Source of the DNA: Cryptomeria japonica
Lineage: Eukaryota; Streptophyta; Pinopsida; Cupressales; Cupressaceae
Length of the DNA: 64,000 nt
Reading direction: 5' to 3'
Assembly: GCF_030272615.1 (NCBI RefSeq)
Contig: NC_081405.1
Coordinates: 157,657,954-157,721,953 of the forward strand
This document shows positions 22,313-34,205 of this stretch, piece after piece. Position 1 is the stretch's first letter, and each line of letters begins with the position of its first letter. The notes below the pieces were generated by a model. It saw only the letters and a program-made list of their open reading frames with translations. It did no database searches and was not told the DNA's origin. A program made the position numbers and the translations under genes.

Positions 22313-22727
22313 GCCGGCACAAATAGCTTGCAACTTGGTGTATTACACATTCTTCAATTAATTAATGTATTGCTTAAATTATATATTTTTACAAGTTAGG
22401 TAAATTTCACAAAACTTTTAACTATTTTTTAACCAAATACATGATTATTATAAATACTATAATCTTGACTTTGTTGTTTACTAAATGAAGCTTACATTTA
22501 TGATTGCCACTAGCTTAAAACATTCACAATAACAATATTTTTAGTATACCATTCATGAAACGAACCTAACCATATCTTTCATAAAGTATAATTTATTGCA
22601 ACATAATAAAAAAGAGAAGGTAACCTTAGTACCATGGGAAAAAACGTAATCACTTCAATATATTTCTCAACATATTAATTTGTATCTCACAATCTAGCCC
22701 TACCAATCACACATAAATGTATATAGT

Positions 22728-23920
22728 TAGGGAAGGCCTCTATTCATTCCTTAGGACACCTGATCGTTTGAGCTACATTCTAATATAACGATCTCTTAAG
22801 AGACCATGAACAAAAAAATGCACAACTACGATGGATTGGTTCTCAAAATTCATGAAACCTTTTTTTTTGGTCTAAACCTTTATCTACATTGAGGGTCCCT
22901 CCACAACAACCTCTCTCAATTTTTTATATCTCCAAGCCTTTGACTGTGGTGATAATGTTTCAAAAGTTACAAAAAGTGTCATTTTTGTTATACAAAAACT
23001 TGTTGAAAGATACATTTTGCATGAATAAAAGACTTCCCTAGAATTCACGATAGGGTGGGTGGGTGAATTCTAGGGATGTCCTTTGTTCATTCTCGAGGAC
23101 ACCCTATTGTTCTTGGCTACACTATTTCGACATAGTCTCTTAAGAACCCTAAGTGCCAAAAATCGCCAAACTATGACAAAGTAGTTCTCAAAATCCATGG
23201 AACATATGAATGTTTTGTCTAAAATTATAGCTGCACAAATTTCCTCCACATTAAAATCTCCCAATTTTTATATCTCCAACCCTTTCGACCATGGTGATAA
23301 TATTTCAAAAGTTGTAAAAAAGCATCATTAACATTTAGCAAAAACTTGTTGGAAGCCATACTTTGTGTTTGGTGCACCATGGGGAAAAAACCATTATGCC
23401 AACACATCCAAGTGGGCGGGGGAATGCTAAAAAAAGCCTTATTTTGAATTCTAGCTATCTTGATCTTTTCGGGCTACACTATTCCAATGTAGTCTTTAAA
23501 AAGCCTTAATTATAGATTTTTTCCATACTATGACAAACTAATCTCAAAATTTGTGGCACCTACGAATGTTCTATCTAAAATTACAACTTTACATAGGGCC
23601 CCTCCATAATAAAGTCCCATTTTTTTTCTTATCTCCAAAGCATTTGATCATGGTGATAATGTTTCAAAATTTGCAAAAAAACATCATTTGTGCTCAACAA
23701 AAACTTGTCGAGAGCCATATTTTGTGTTTCATGCATCGCGGGGCTCAATTGACTACACTACTATGTCCAAGTGAGTGGGTGAATGCTAAGAAAGGCCTTG
23801 TTTTGCACCCTAGTTGCCCCGATCATTCTAGACTACAATATTTTGACGTAGTCTCTGAAGAGTCCTAAGTGCAAAAAATACCAAACTAGGATGGAATCAT
23901 TATAAGAATCCATGATATTT
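22728..23920. repeat. Satellite-like tandem repeat, period 344-359 bp
   Basis: Three diverged units and the start of a fourth can be aligned by eye. The word CTAC in GGCTACACTATT-like context falls at 22773, 23117, 23474 and 23833. TGGTGATAATGTTTCAAAA-like, AAAAACTTGTTG-like and CTCAAAATCCATG-like blocks recur at the same offset. Unit-to-unit divergence is high, with small indels. No reading frame is conserved among units. Confidence 0.8.
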
Positions 23921-23931
23921 TTGTAGACACC

Positions 23932-26900
23932 TATTTAATTGTCTCGCACCTGCGAATGCTAATCTTACCAACTATTCCTCTTTACTAATTACATAATTTT
24001 AATTATTTAATTAATTCAACTTTATTCTTCTAAATTAACATCATTCCTCCATTTCAAGTTCATAATTCAAGTTTCCCTCTAATTCATAAACAATTAATCT
24101 TTCCTTCTAATAATAATTAAATAATTTGATTATTTAATTAAATCAATTTCTACTATGTTCCCATAATTAAATAGTTATCCCAAATTAAATAATAACCTAA
24201 TAATGTCCCCTCAAATTAAATAAATTCATTCCCTTCCAAATTCAAATTAATCTCCTTTCACTCTCATTTCAATTTCAATTTCACATTTTTGAAAACCAAA
24301 ATTTTCTCCAAATTCAATTTCATCTCGATTTTCTATATCACATGTTGAAAATGAGTAATTGCCATTGAATCTCATTCCCACTAGTGAGTCAACAATCATT
24401 TTTTCTAACTAACCAATCAATCCACTCTTTTCTAAATTACCTTTTTCTAACTAATCAATCAATTCTCTTAACTATTCAATCAAATCAGTTATCAATTCAA
24501 TCAAATTCAGCCAGACTGAGTAATCATCTACAACCAACTTGTCTCATCAACTCTCAACCGTTGATCGATTTTGCTGTGAAATCAATATTGACTGTCAATT
24601 CAAATCCAAAAAAAAAATATATTCAACATCAATTCTCAATCATGATGAATCACATTCTTCAATTCTTGTGCTTACATACTGTAGGTATCATGCAACTTTG
24701 AGAGCCACTACAATCATATGCAACAAGGAGGAGAAGAGCAATAGAAGTCTCATGGAATTTGATTTATTGATTTGATTTGTTCATTTGATTGTCAAACTCA
24801 TTTGCATACTTTTATTGTGTTGTAACTGGATTAGTGATAGATTTGGCTTGTGGTTGCTATTACTTCATGTTTTTCTTCCAATTTCCAGTCATACACATTC
24901 TGGTGAACCCAATGCAAATTAACAACAATCCAGTTTTTGTGAGTTTTAGACTGTGTGCAGGTTACAGGATGGGAATTACACTTTTGCAAAGTTAATCCTA
25001 CATTTGAAAACTGTGTGCCGCATTTGAGTTCCATAATTCCACATATGCAAAGAGGAGAAATGCATATGCAGGGTAGAACATCACATGCGTAGAGCATAGC
25101 GATGCATTTGAGAAGCAAACTACCGCATAAGTTTGATTGTTTATCACTTATGCCGCGATTTGTATTGCATGCAATACAATATGTCACACATTTGACCGGT
25201 AAAGTTTTGGATGTAAATTCTCGAGTCTGGTTATTTTCTTTTTGCTTTTCTGTTGTTTGTTGTCTCCAATTTCTGTCGTTTTCTATTCCTAGAATAGGAT
25301 TTTGTGTTACGAATCCTTGTTTTTAGCATGTTGGCGAATGTGGGCTGAAGATTGAGGATCAAAACTATCAACTTATTTTGGTAGGATCTTCAAGTTCATT
25401 TTTTTTTTTTGGGTATGTTTGTTCTTGGTAGTGTAAATAACACTTTCTTTTTTAAAGGAATCAACACTTGCTTGACTGTTTGGTGCTATTGCACACTTCC
25501 TGTTATCTTCCCATAATCGTATGGGAGTATCCTCTCTCTTTGCCTTTGTGGAACATGGGTATAAGAGAAATCATAAGATTTTTATGTAGGAGAAGCTTCC
25601 TTGGAGATTTCATCACCCCCTGGTTCGACCTTGAGTGATATTTTGTTTAGGCTGTTATTAAAAAAGGGTGAGAGTAAAAGATGTAGCCCAAATCCCATAA
25701 TTGTTTCTTGTGGTGTCGATTAGGATGTGGACATATGGGCCATGACTGGTTGACGAGAGATTGAAGTGTCTCACCATTGCAACACATACATGGGTGTCCC
25801 TGAACATTGACTAAGAACCTTGTAATTAGAGACCAACCTTTGTGATGGACTTGCCAACACATAGATTGGTGCAAGGGTGTAGCACCACACCTTGAAGTTA
25901 CTCGCCATCTGTATCTCCTTGGGTTGAGACATAAATTTGGATACATAGGCTAATTGTGGCCTCCAAAAAGAGGGTGACTGGGTTATGCCTCAAGGCCTGA
26001 AGCTCCCTACCCACCTTGCTCTCGAAAGATAACAGTGTCATGCACCAACATCTTGAGATACCAAGTGCGGGCCTAATCTGTTTGGATGATCCCCCATCCG
26101 ACTTTTAGGTTGTAAAGAGTTTCTGAATTGTCTTCGATTAGGTAAAACTTGTGGAAATTTCAGCTTCTTTGGCCTATGAAAATACACATTAATGTGAGTC
26201 AAAGTTGAGTCATCAGCCATACTGTTTATACAGTTTGCTGTGTTTTTTTATTGTCTGATATCAATTTTTCACCAAAAAATGGTAGCAAATAGTAGGAAAA
26301 ATTAAAGTAGTGTGTTTGCTAAATCTCTATTGTATTCACTAGATCTCTTGTGCATATGCTTGTCTAAGTTATGCATGCACTAAAATCTATCCTACATTCA
26401 TTTTCTTTATTCATGCATTCACCTGATCAAATCTTAAAACTTGTTGAAGTCATTCTTGAGCCCAGAAATGGGATATGCATCGCTTTTGTGATCATCAAGG
26501 CCTGTCCAGTCAATAGTGTCATCATTAGCATTTGTAGACATCATTTGCATACTTAAATTTTTTATTAGAAATCATTTGCATGCTATAAGAATCATTTAGT
26601 GTCTATTACCATTTTCTTTGAGACCAAATTTGAGGACTTAGGAATCCATTTTTGACTGTTATGCCATAGTGGTGATTAGACTATCTTGACCTCACAAATC
26701 TGTTTGGTATCTCCCATCAACAAATTGATTCCTTCCACTCATTAGCCTAGCGAGGGTGAAATTTCTAACACACCATTCCATATCAACAATCTTTAAGGTT
26801 TTAAAATACCTTTTCATTTAGCTCAAGTATTCTTTATAGGTTTGGTTATTCGACCTTCTTACGATTCAAACACCTCAAAAACTAAGGATAAAGTCATTTA

Positions 26901-27060
26901 GTATCTTTTTGGTATCATTACACCTTATTCCAAATTCCAAAGAAATGGATTTTGCATGATCATTCCTTTAGTAGTGTCATAATTTTAGAAGTCCTGAAAA
27001 CCTAAAACATAAGTTTGAACTATCATTATCTTAGTTGCATAGTCATCTTAACTTTTCTAA
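23932..27060. other. AT-rich gene-free stretch, possibly an old LTR and leader
   Basis: TGTAGACACC at 23932 directly follows the tandem array and has the look of a gypsy LTR start. The decayed gag-pol begins about 3.1 kb downstream on the same strand. I could not find a matching CA end, primer site or second copy. The part at 25640-26220 is more GC-rich and has a 99-codon minus-strand frame without recognisable motifs. Confidence 0.35.
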
Positions 27061-28199
27061 AAATACCAAAAACATAGTGTTAGTCGGACTTAGTCCTGAC
27101 TCCTTCCACAGTTCTAGCAGTTATTGATGGCCAACACACGATCACAAAGTAAGAAAACTCAAATGGATCCTACCACAGACCTAAAGTTCAATCCTACCAT
27201 CATCTTGAATCTTGGGTCTAACACATGCAAGTCATCCTCTTGAAAATCGGATATGCTAATAGACCTTGTCACTGTTCCTGTTCCTAGTGATCCCTTTTCG
27301 GTGCAAAACATTCAGGCGAGATTAACCACGAAAGAATTAGACCAAGCCCAACAAGATCCCCAGGTTCTTGCAGTCATAAATGGGCTCTTAAGCCATGACC
27401 CTATTAGACAAATTTTTATTATTGGCACATAATGAAGCCAAATTTCCTCTTGACTTTGATATATCCACAGTAGTCTAGTTTAACACCCAAAAGTCACTAG
27501 GTATGGGGTATTTAGAAGTGTCATTATCACAATGGTCGTCCGCTAGTCTTTCATTATGTACCGCCACCCAAAATCCTATCATGTTTGTTTCATCATTTAA
27601 TACCCAATTAAACAATCCTTTATACAATCTTCTGTCTATCAATCTGAATAACACTGTCACCACCCAAGCCACCATGTCTTCTAAAATTAATGTCCAAACT
27701 CAGAGCCAAGGTATGCCATCCTTAGGCTCTCAATCAAATAGCAACACCGCATCTCAACCAATAATAGGAGCATCGCAAATCTCTACGTCGTTTCTGTTAG
27801 GATCCGCTCCCAATAGCTAGAACATAGTTCCACCTAATGTTGCGTCCAACTAGAATCTTCAATGGAAAATATGGGATTACAACAAAACACAATCCAAGCA
27901 TAGGCCCATCCTTAATATACCCTCTTTACTCCACCAAATGCTGCAACCAATTATCAACTTTCAAGTGATTCTACCTTCTATTAGCTGCCAATATACACAA
28001 ACACCAAAACTTTTGTGGACCCAAATCAAACTTTTAACATCCAACTCCTGTTAACGCAAAGCAGCATACTCACACAACAGGTGCAAAACTTGCAACAACA
28101 AATGGATAATATCCAAGAAGGGGGTACCTAAAAGACTTACACCATGGATGACTCATGTCCTTACCCCTTTGAAAAGATGTTGTATATGCCACCTTTCCC

Positions 28200-29293
28200 T
28201 CTGAAATTTTAGGCACCTAAATTGACAAATATAAGGGAAAAGGGGATCCACAAGACCATATCTGAGAGCTTTCTAACTACTAGCATAGAGGTTGCTCGCA
28301 ATGACACTTATCTTATGTGCCTCTTTTCTCAAAGCTTAGGAGGGCAGGTTATGGAATGGTTCTCACATCTACCCCTGGTATACACACATGGGGTGAGATA
28401 GATAAAAAAGTTTGTAGCACACTTCTCACACAACATAGAGAACCTAATAATGATAATAGACCTTTGTGTTACCAAACAAAAATATGAGCAATCCTTTTCC
28501 ACCTTTTTGCAATGCTAGCGACCCCCTTGCGAGTAAATTTTTGTGTCATATCCTAGAAAAGGAACAAGTCGAGATGTTTATCAAAAATTTGAATCCATAA
28601 ATGAAGTTTGCATTATAGATGAAATTTCTAGATGCATTCCATCAAGTGATTGAGAAAGGATTAAAATGTGAAAGGGGTCTTGTCCCTCAGAGCCTCATAA
28701 AAATCTTTAAAGAAAGTAACCAAACAAATAACTCAAATGCTTCAAAAGATAATTTTTTTTTTGGTCTAGAAATAAAAATGTCACAAGTGATAAGAGTGGT
28801 TGACATCAAGGTGGTCAACAAGGATCAACCCACAATTTGTCTTAAAGGGCCAAACAATGCTAATACACCACCATCTAAAAATAATCAACCATGGAATAAT
28901 GATGAATTGGCAAATACTGCTCAAGCTAATTAATAGTGCGACCCTAGGACTAATAATACAAGGTGAACCTACACTCCTCTAGGGGAACTGATTGAGGTAG
29001 TTTTGAAAATTTTAGTTCATTCTCATGTTATCACTCTACTAGAAATCAAACCTTACAAACCAAGTCTCTTCAAGATGGCTTGCTGGAATGATAATGATTT
29101 CTATGACTATCATTGGATTAAAGGTCACAAGACCTCAAATTGGTTTAAGCTCAAGAATCTTCTTAAGGACTTAATTGATCAAGGTGAGATAGCAGTTGAA
29201 AATCCTAAAGAAACCCCTAACATAGACCATACTATTTTCAAGAATCCATTTCAAAACCATGATAAAGGGAAAGCCTCTAGTTTAGGAAGTTAG
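28200..29293 (+). pseudogene. Gag of the decayed Tat-like element
   Basis: Fragments resembling a gag core (KGDPQDH near 28235, a VMEWFSHL-like stretch near 28350) are followed by the open segment 28619-28933 (MKFLDAFHQVIEKGLKCERG) and by 29003-29293. The latter contains DYHWIKGHKTSNWFKLKNLL, a knuckle of the C-x-Y-H type in which both cysteines have been replaced. At least two frame changes and several stops separate the parts. Confidence 0.75.
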
Positions 29294-29627
29294 TATAACA
29301 AGGCTAATTATACCAATGAGTCTCATGAGTATACAATTAACCACACCAGTCAAGCTAATGAAAGAGTTTCCACCATAACTATCAAAGGCAAAAATCTTGA
29401 TTGTGGCATAGGGATGTATTGATCTAAGGTAACCTTGTAAGGGGCATCAACAACTTCCCAAACCACAAGTCAATAAAACCTCTTGGATCATCTCAAGAAA
29501 GCTCCCACTCGGATATATATCCATCTTTGAACTCTTGTGCATATCACTGAATCATAAAAATGTCCTAGACAAAGCCTTGTGAGAGTTTGCAGTGCCTAAT
29601 GGCATAACTGTTGATGAATTTTAGACC

Positions 29628-29990
29628 ATGGTGAGTTACCTTTCCACAACACCTCAATTCACATTCATCAAACACGAACTACCAACACATAAACCCCTTC
29701 ATAACGACCCCCTTCATCTTGAAGTCTACATTCATAAACACAAGATTAGAAGAGTCTTGGTAGATGATGGAGTTAGCCTTAATATCTGCACTTTAAAATT
29801 GGTCGAACCTTTGGGATTTTATGAGAATAGTGTTGACATATCAAAGCACATAAACACTGAGGCATATGATGATGTGGATTGTCTCTCCAAATGTCCTATC
29901 ATGCTCCTTATAAAATTTGGCCTTGCAATTCAAGACATTGTATTCCACATTTTGGACTTGGACCTCGGGTATAACATACTCCGCATCTGA
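29628..29990 (+). pseudogene. Aspartic protease of the decayed Tat-like element
   Basis: The segment RRVLVDDGVSLNICTLKLVEPLGF carries the retropepsin active site as DDG in place of D-S/T/N-G. It ends with ILDLDLGYNILRI, the conserved strand that normally runs into a GRPW motif. The stop at 29988-29990 and the next few codons show that the motif is destroyed. The frame was presumably continuous with gag and RT. Confidence 0.8.
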
Positions 29991-30479
29991 CCATAGATCC
30001 AAGCTGTGTAGGCTGTACCATCCACATATCACATGTGTGTCATGTTTTCTTATAAAGGAACAAAGGTCATGACACAAGGGGGTCCAAACCCCTTCCAATA
30101 CTATAATAACTTAAGATGCACCACTAAAAATCAAGCCCCCATTAATCAAGTGACCTCTTCTTCCACATTAGCTTATCCAAATCCCTTTTCACAATCCTCG
30201 ACTCCATCCACTTCTATGCTCAAGGTCAAGATCCAAGTTAGTGACAAAGGATACATAAAATACACCTATGCAAAGCCTTATATATAGGCAAATTGTCAAT
30301 GCCATCCAAACCTTACGTGAACTGCAACTAATGCAACACTGAGAAAAAGTCAGCATCCAATATTAGACCCCTACCATCTTCAATTGATAAGGTGAGCTTA
30401 ATGAAGAATCCCTTGAAGAGGATATATCAAATTGGACTTATAAAGATGAAGAAGACTTGAACCACCTATTCAATTACCC

Positions 30480-30782
30480 TTAGAGAAACATGGAAAAGGG
30501 TTTACTATGTTGTAAAGATATGGTTATGATGGTCACAGTGGACTGGGTGCACAAGGGAAGGGCATGATAGAATGAGTTCTCCCCAACATGAAACCTAGAA
30601 ACCAAGAACAAGGGTATGGACAAAAAATTGAGAGTTCTACAAAGCAAGGACCAAGGAATGGACAAACAGTTGTGGGTTACACAAGTACTCAGTTGCCTCC
30701 TAATGAAGGTGTTGGTGTTACTAATGATGATGGTTTAGATGAGGAGAGCTATATCAAGACCGATTCCATTGAATACAAATGA
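30480..30782 (+). pseudogene. G-patch-like segment between protease and RT
   Basis: In the protease frame, the stretch RYGYDGHSGLGAQGKGMIE near 30514-30570 has the glycine spacing of a G-patch (G-x-G-L-G-x3-G-x-G). VLPNMKPRNQEQGYG follows. Two in-frame stops interrupt it. G-patch RNA-binding motifs beside a retroviral-type protease are known from some retroviruses. Here the call rests on the motif alone. Confidence 0.5.
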
Positions 30783-31349
30783 GACTCACTTAGTAGTTCC
30801 AACACCTATGTCGTTGATAAATCCTATCGAGGCTTTGACCTTAATGTCAATGACATAACCTCTGAAGACAAGGAAATAGATCCCAAATCCTAGAGACTTT
30901 AATTTGACACCACTTCTTGTATCTTAACCGATGTACCTGCTACATATATAGATCATGATGATAAAATTTGTTTTGTACACCCAAACCTTACTGATTGGGG
31001 CCAACAAAATCCACCATATTTGGACATATTTGAAAATGATGAAGCTATTGTAGAGTTTTTAGGAATTCAAGAAAGAATACCTTCTAGGGATCACAAAGTT
31101 GGTTTTGCCATAAATCTTGTTCGCGCCACCTACTTTGGAGAGTCTATTCCTCCTTCTAGCTAAGAAAATGAAAATGCTCAGTCTTTAGGTAAAAATTTAA
31201 AGGCACCTTCAAATTGCAAAATAGTAAAAAGAAAAGGCGTATCCAAAGGTGAAAACCTCTTTGAGGCATCGAAGGATGGACAGGTGGACCCTCTTCCCAT
31301 AGATTGAGTAAGATCCTCTTTACTGGTATAACAAAAATAGGAAGTTAAC

Positions 31350-32226
31350 TTGGGCGAGAATGATAATACAAAAATAGTCCACTTTGTAGAGTTGTGTACA
31401 CCAACCGAAAAAGAGAGCTTCATTAAATTCTTCAAAGAAAGGAAAATAAACTTTGCATGGTCCCATGTTGATATGCTTGGACTGGATCCTAAGTTAGCTC
31501 TTCATCACTTACCTCTTATTCCTGAAGCTAAACCAATAAAGAAAAAGCTTCAAAAAATGCACCCACAAATCACCTGTTAGCTAAAGTTGAACTCAAAAAG
31601 TTATTAGATGTGGGTTTCATAAGATCAATTGACTATGTAGAGTGAATATTCAATTTGGTATTGGTAACCAAGCCAAATGGGGGCATCAAGATTTGCACTG
31701 ACTTCTAAGATATAAACAAGGCTTGTCCAAAAGATGACTTTCCCCTACCAAATATTGATATGATTGTTGATCTTACTGTTGGATATGAGATGCTTTCTCT
31801 TATAGATGGATTCTTCAGATATAACCAAATTAGAATAACATTCGAGGATCAACATAAGACCACCTTCACTTGTCCTTGGGTATGTATTGTTGGAACATCA
31901 TCCCCTTTGGCCTAAAAAATAGTGGAGCAACTTATTAAGGAGCCATGACAACCTTCTTGCATGATAAGCTACACACTATAATGGAAGACTACGTTGACAA
32001 CTTGTTGGTAAAGTAAACTACAAATGATGGTCACCTTACAGTCCTAGCCAAAATCTTTGACAAATTAGAGCAGTATAATGTTATATTGAACCTAAAGATA
32101 TGTGTCTTCAGTGTTGCTTCAAGGAAGGTCCTAGGGTTTATTGTCTCACACTAAGGAATCAAAGTGGATCCAAAAAAAGTCAAAGCATCTTGGGCATGCC
32201 TCTACCCTCTAATATCAGACAACCAA
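31350..32226 (+). pseudogene. Reverse transcriptase of the decayed Tat-like element
   Basis: An open segment (31350-31580) leads through LALHHLPLIPEAKPIKKKL into RT. Recognisable motifs are KICTDF (31690), NKACPKDDFPLPNID (31717), MLSLIDGF and HKTTFTCPW (31855), then a YVDN remnant near 31990 where the YxDD box should be. There are several stops and at least one frameshift. The NKACPKDDFPLP block is typical of Tat/Ogre RTs as I know them. Confidence 0.85.
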
Positions 32227-32404
32227 GGAGCTTACAAGGAAAATTATAATCCATTAGAAGATCAATTTCTCAATTGGTAGATAAATGCCATCCATTCCAG
32301 TGTTTACTCCATAAAGGAGCTTACAAGGAAAATTATAATTCATTAGAAGATCGATTTCTCAATTGGTAGATAAATGCCATCCATTCTAGTGTTTACTCCA
32401 TAAA
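32227..32404. repeat. 89-bp tandem duplication in the decayed pol
   Basis: GGAGCTTACAAGG at 32227 recurs at 32316 with an 89-bp period, and a third partial start lies at 32405. The copies differ at only a few positions, so the duplication is younger than the decay of the gene. Confidence 0.9.
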
Positions 32405-32440
32405 GGAGTCCCCTTTAACTGGATAGATCAGTGTGATACC

Positions 32441-33784
32441 CCTTCCTCATTTAGACATTGATTCTATTTAGTTGGACTCATGGTGACTTCTTTGACTCTA
32501 TTTGTGGTTTTGGTGATGCTACATTTTGTGATGGTTTATTTTATGAGACCCTGTTATGATGTTAGGATTGATATATGCCATGAATTATATTTGTGCTTAC
32601 ATTGTAGCAAATTATGAATATGTGAACACATAATGTGGGGGATGATGTCTTATCACTCTCTTATGAGAGACATAGGATGTCACAATTTCCCTTCACAGAT
32701 GTGCATGTATATGTTATTTATACCATATTTGCATATGTGTTCATTTGTGATGTAGGGTTGCAGGTACAGGGCATCGACTCCACCTGGTTCCACAGGTCTG
32801 AATGTGCCTACATGGTCCCAAAGGAGGTTGTCAGAGATATCATATTGGCCCAATTATCCCAACCTTAAACCTTTCCTCTATATCAGGGAACAATCATTGT
32901 CGTGTGTCCACTTGATCAGAATGCTGCTTAGGCAATATTCGATAATCCTGTTTATGCTTGTATGTGTTTGTGTAAGTAATGGTTTAGCCATGTCTTAGGT
33001 ATTAATTGTTTATTCTTTATGTTAATTATATGGTTTATATTTATTTAATATGTACAAACATTATAACCTTATAAAAAATTTAATCAACTAATCATAAGCA
33101 ATTAATCAAGTTTATTTAATAAATACAATAACGTAAATAATTAAATAAGACTAAACAATAGTTTAAAGGAAAATTAATTTTAATAATTTATTACTATCCA
33201 TGAATAGTTGGTTTTTGAACGGTTGGGGAGGTTTTAATTCCTCGGGAAGCGTTTTGAAAGGAAGGGCTGGTTTTGTAAAAAAACAAAATGGGGGGGAAAA
33301 TTTGGGGAGGAGATCAGAGAGAAGTTAGTGTAGAGGAGCTGTGGTCTGGATCGAGAGATTTCCAACTTGCTCAGGTCTTGGATTTTTGCATTTTCAAGTT
33401 GGTCAAATTGTTCTCTTGAGCAATGTTATTTGAATGTTAATCTCTGTGGATACATAGAATCTTAGAATGGGGATACAACCTGTAAATGTGTTTGTGTTGA
33501 TTGGTTTTGATGTGTATGTAAGCTATCATGGTTATTGTTCTTTCAATCATCTGAATGCTTCCAGGTTTAAACATTGGTACTATTTAAATCATATTTTTCT
33601 TTTCCCTATTAAATTTAGACTTGAGAATATTAAACTATTATTTCTAGGTTTCTTTTATGCTTTGGCTTGGATATATATACCTTCCTATACATTCGTACAA
33701 TCTTGGTTTTGGCCGACTCTCATCCTCTGGTTGTTCTTGGCCGGTTTTATTACTGCTTGGGTTTTTTTGTTCGTAAGGGGGGTA
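32441..33784. other. Gene-free stretch, LTR-like in places
   Basis: There are no coding motifs. The part at 33000-33230 is AT-rich. Sequence at 32755-32870 (GGTTGCAGGTACAGGGCATC and onward) reads like LTR U5 sequence. A G-rich word AAGGGGGGTATGA ends at 33787, where the next LTR-like region starts. Confidence 0.35.
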
Positions 33785-34065
33785 TGATGTTAGACACAAT
33801 GCACCACCGAGAGGGGGGTGAATTAGTGGTTCTCAAACTTTTCCCTTTAACTACCCTATGTGTGTATACCAGTTATCAGATCTAACTCAATGCAGAATTA
33901 ACAATTAGAAGAGAGAACAACACAAATGCAATCACACACAAAGGAGACATCACATTACACCAACATATACGAGGAAAACCCAAGATGGGAAAAACCTCGG
34001 CAAGAAATGTTGCTCGAGTCTACTGCTCCAATCCATCCTCACAGTAAATCCCTAATTACAATGTT

Positions 34066-34205
34066 TAGGGCACCAACCCAAGGAGCACCAACCCCTGATT
34101 TAGGGCACCAACTCAAGGAGAACCAACCCCTGATTTAGGGCACCAACCCAAGGAGCTACAACCCCTGATTAAGGGCACCGACCCAAGGAGATACAACCCC
34201 TGCAC
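34066..34205. repeat. 35-bp tandem repeat, four units
   Basis: TAGGGCACC or a close variant starts at 34066, 34101, 34136 and 34171, each followed by AACCCAAGGAG and ACAACCCCTGATT-like sequence. Confidence 0.9.

Larger units (their letters stand above)
19405..22727. other. 3' flank of the quinone reductase exon; otherwise gene-free
   Basis: The first few hundred bases are presumably 3' UTR and are AT-rich. Beyond that no coding motif is visible. A weak tRNA-like fragment lies at 20657-20712, and a diverged duplication of about 120 bp (20890-21010 against 21340-21470) shares TGTTTGCATGGCAATG. Below 22.7 kb the sequence is very AT-rich, with a dinucleotide run. Confidence 0.5.
27100..32440 (+). 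mobile_element. Heavily decayed Tat-lineage Ty3/gypsy gag-pol
   Basis: Coding fragments appear in the order gag core, zinc-knuckle remnant, protease, G-patch-like segment and RT, all on the + strand but in shifting frames with many stops. The sequence stops matching this family near 32437, shortly after RT, so RNase H and integrase are missing. No LTR pair is recognisable. Decay is much deeper than in elements 1-3, making this one of the oldest insertions in the window. Confidence 0.8.

Noticed and set aside
25647-25946. A 99-codon minus-strand frame with many Cys/His residues (possible zinc protein)
   Set aside because: The Cys/His spacing fits no known knuckle or finger, there is no support from neighbours, and composition is unremarkable.
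33770-33800. Plus-strand polypurine tract and LTR start (AAGGGGGGTATGA then TGTTAGACAC)
   Set aside because: Homology to the copia-like LTRs at 36.6 and 42.9 kb fixes the orientation as minus. The G-rich word is probably chance or belongs to an older neighbour.
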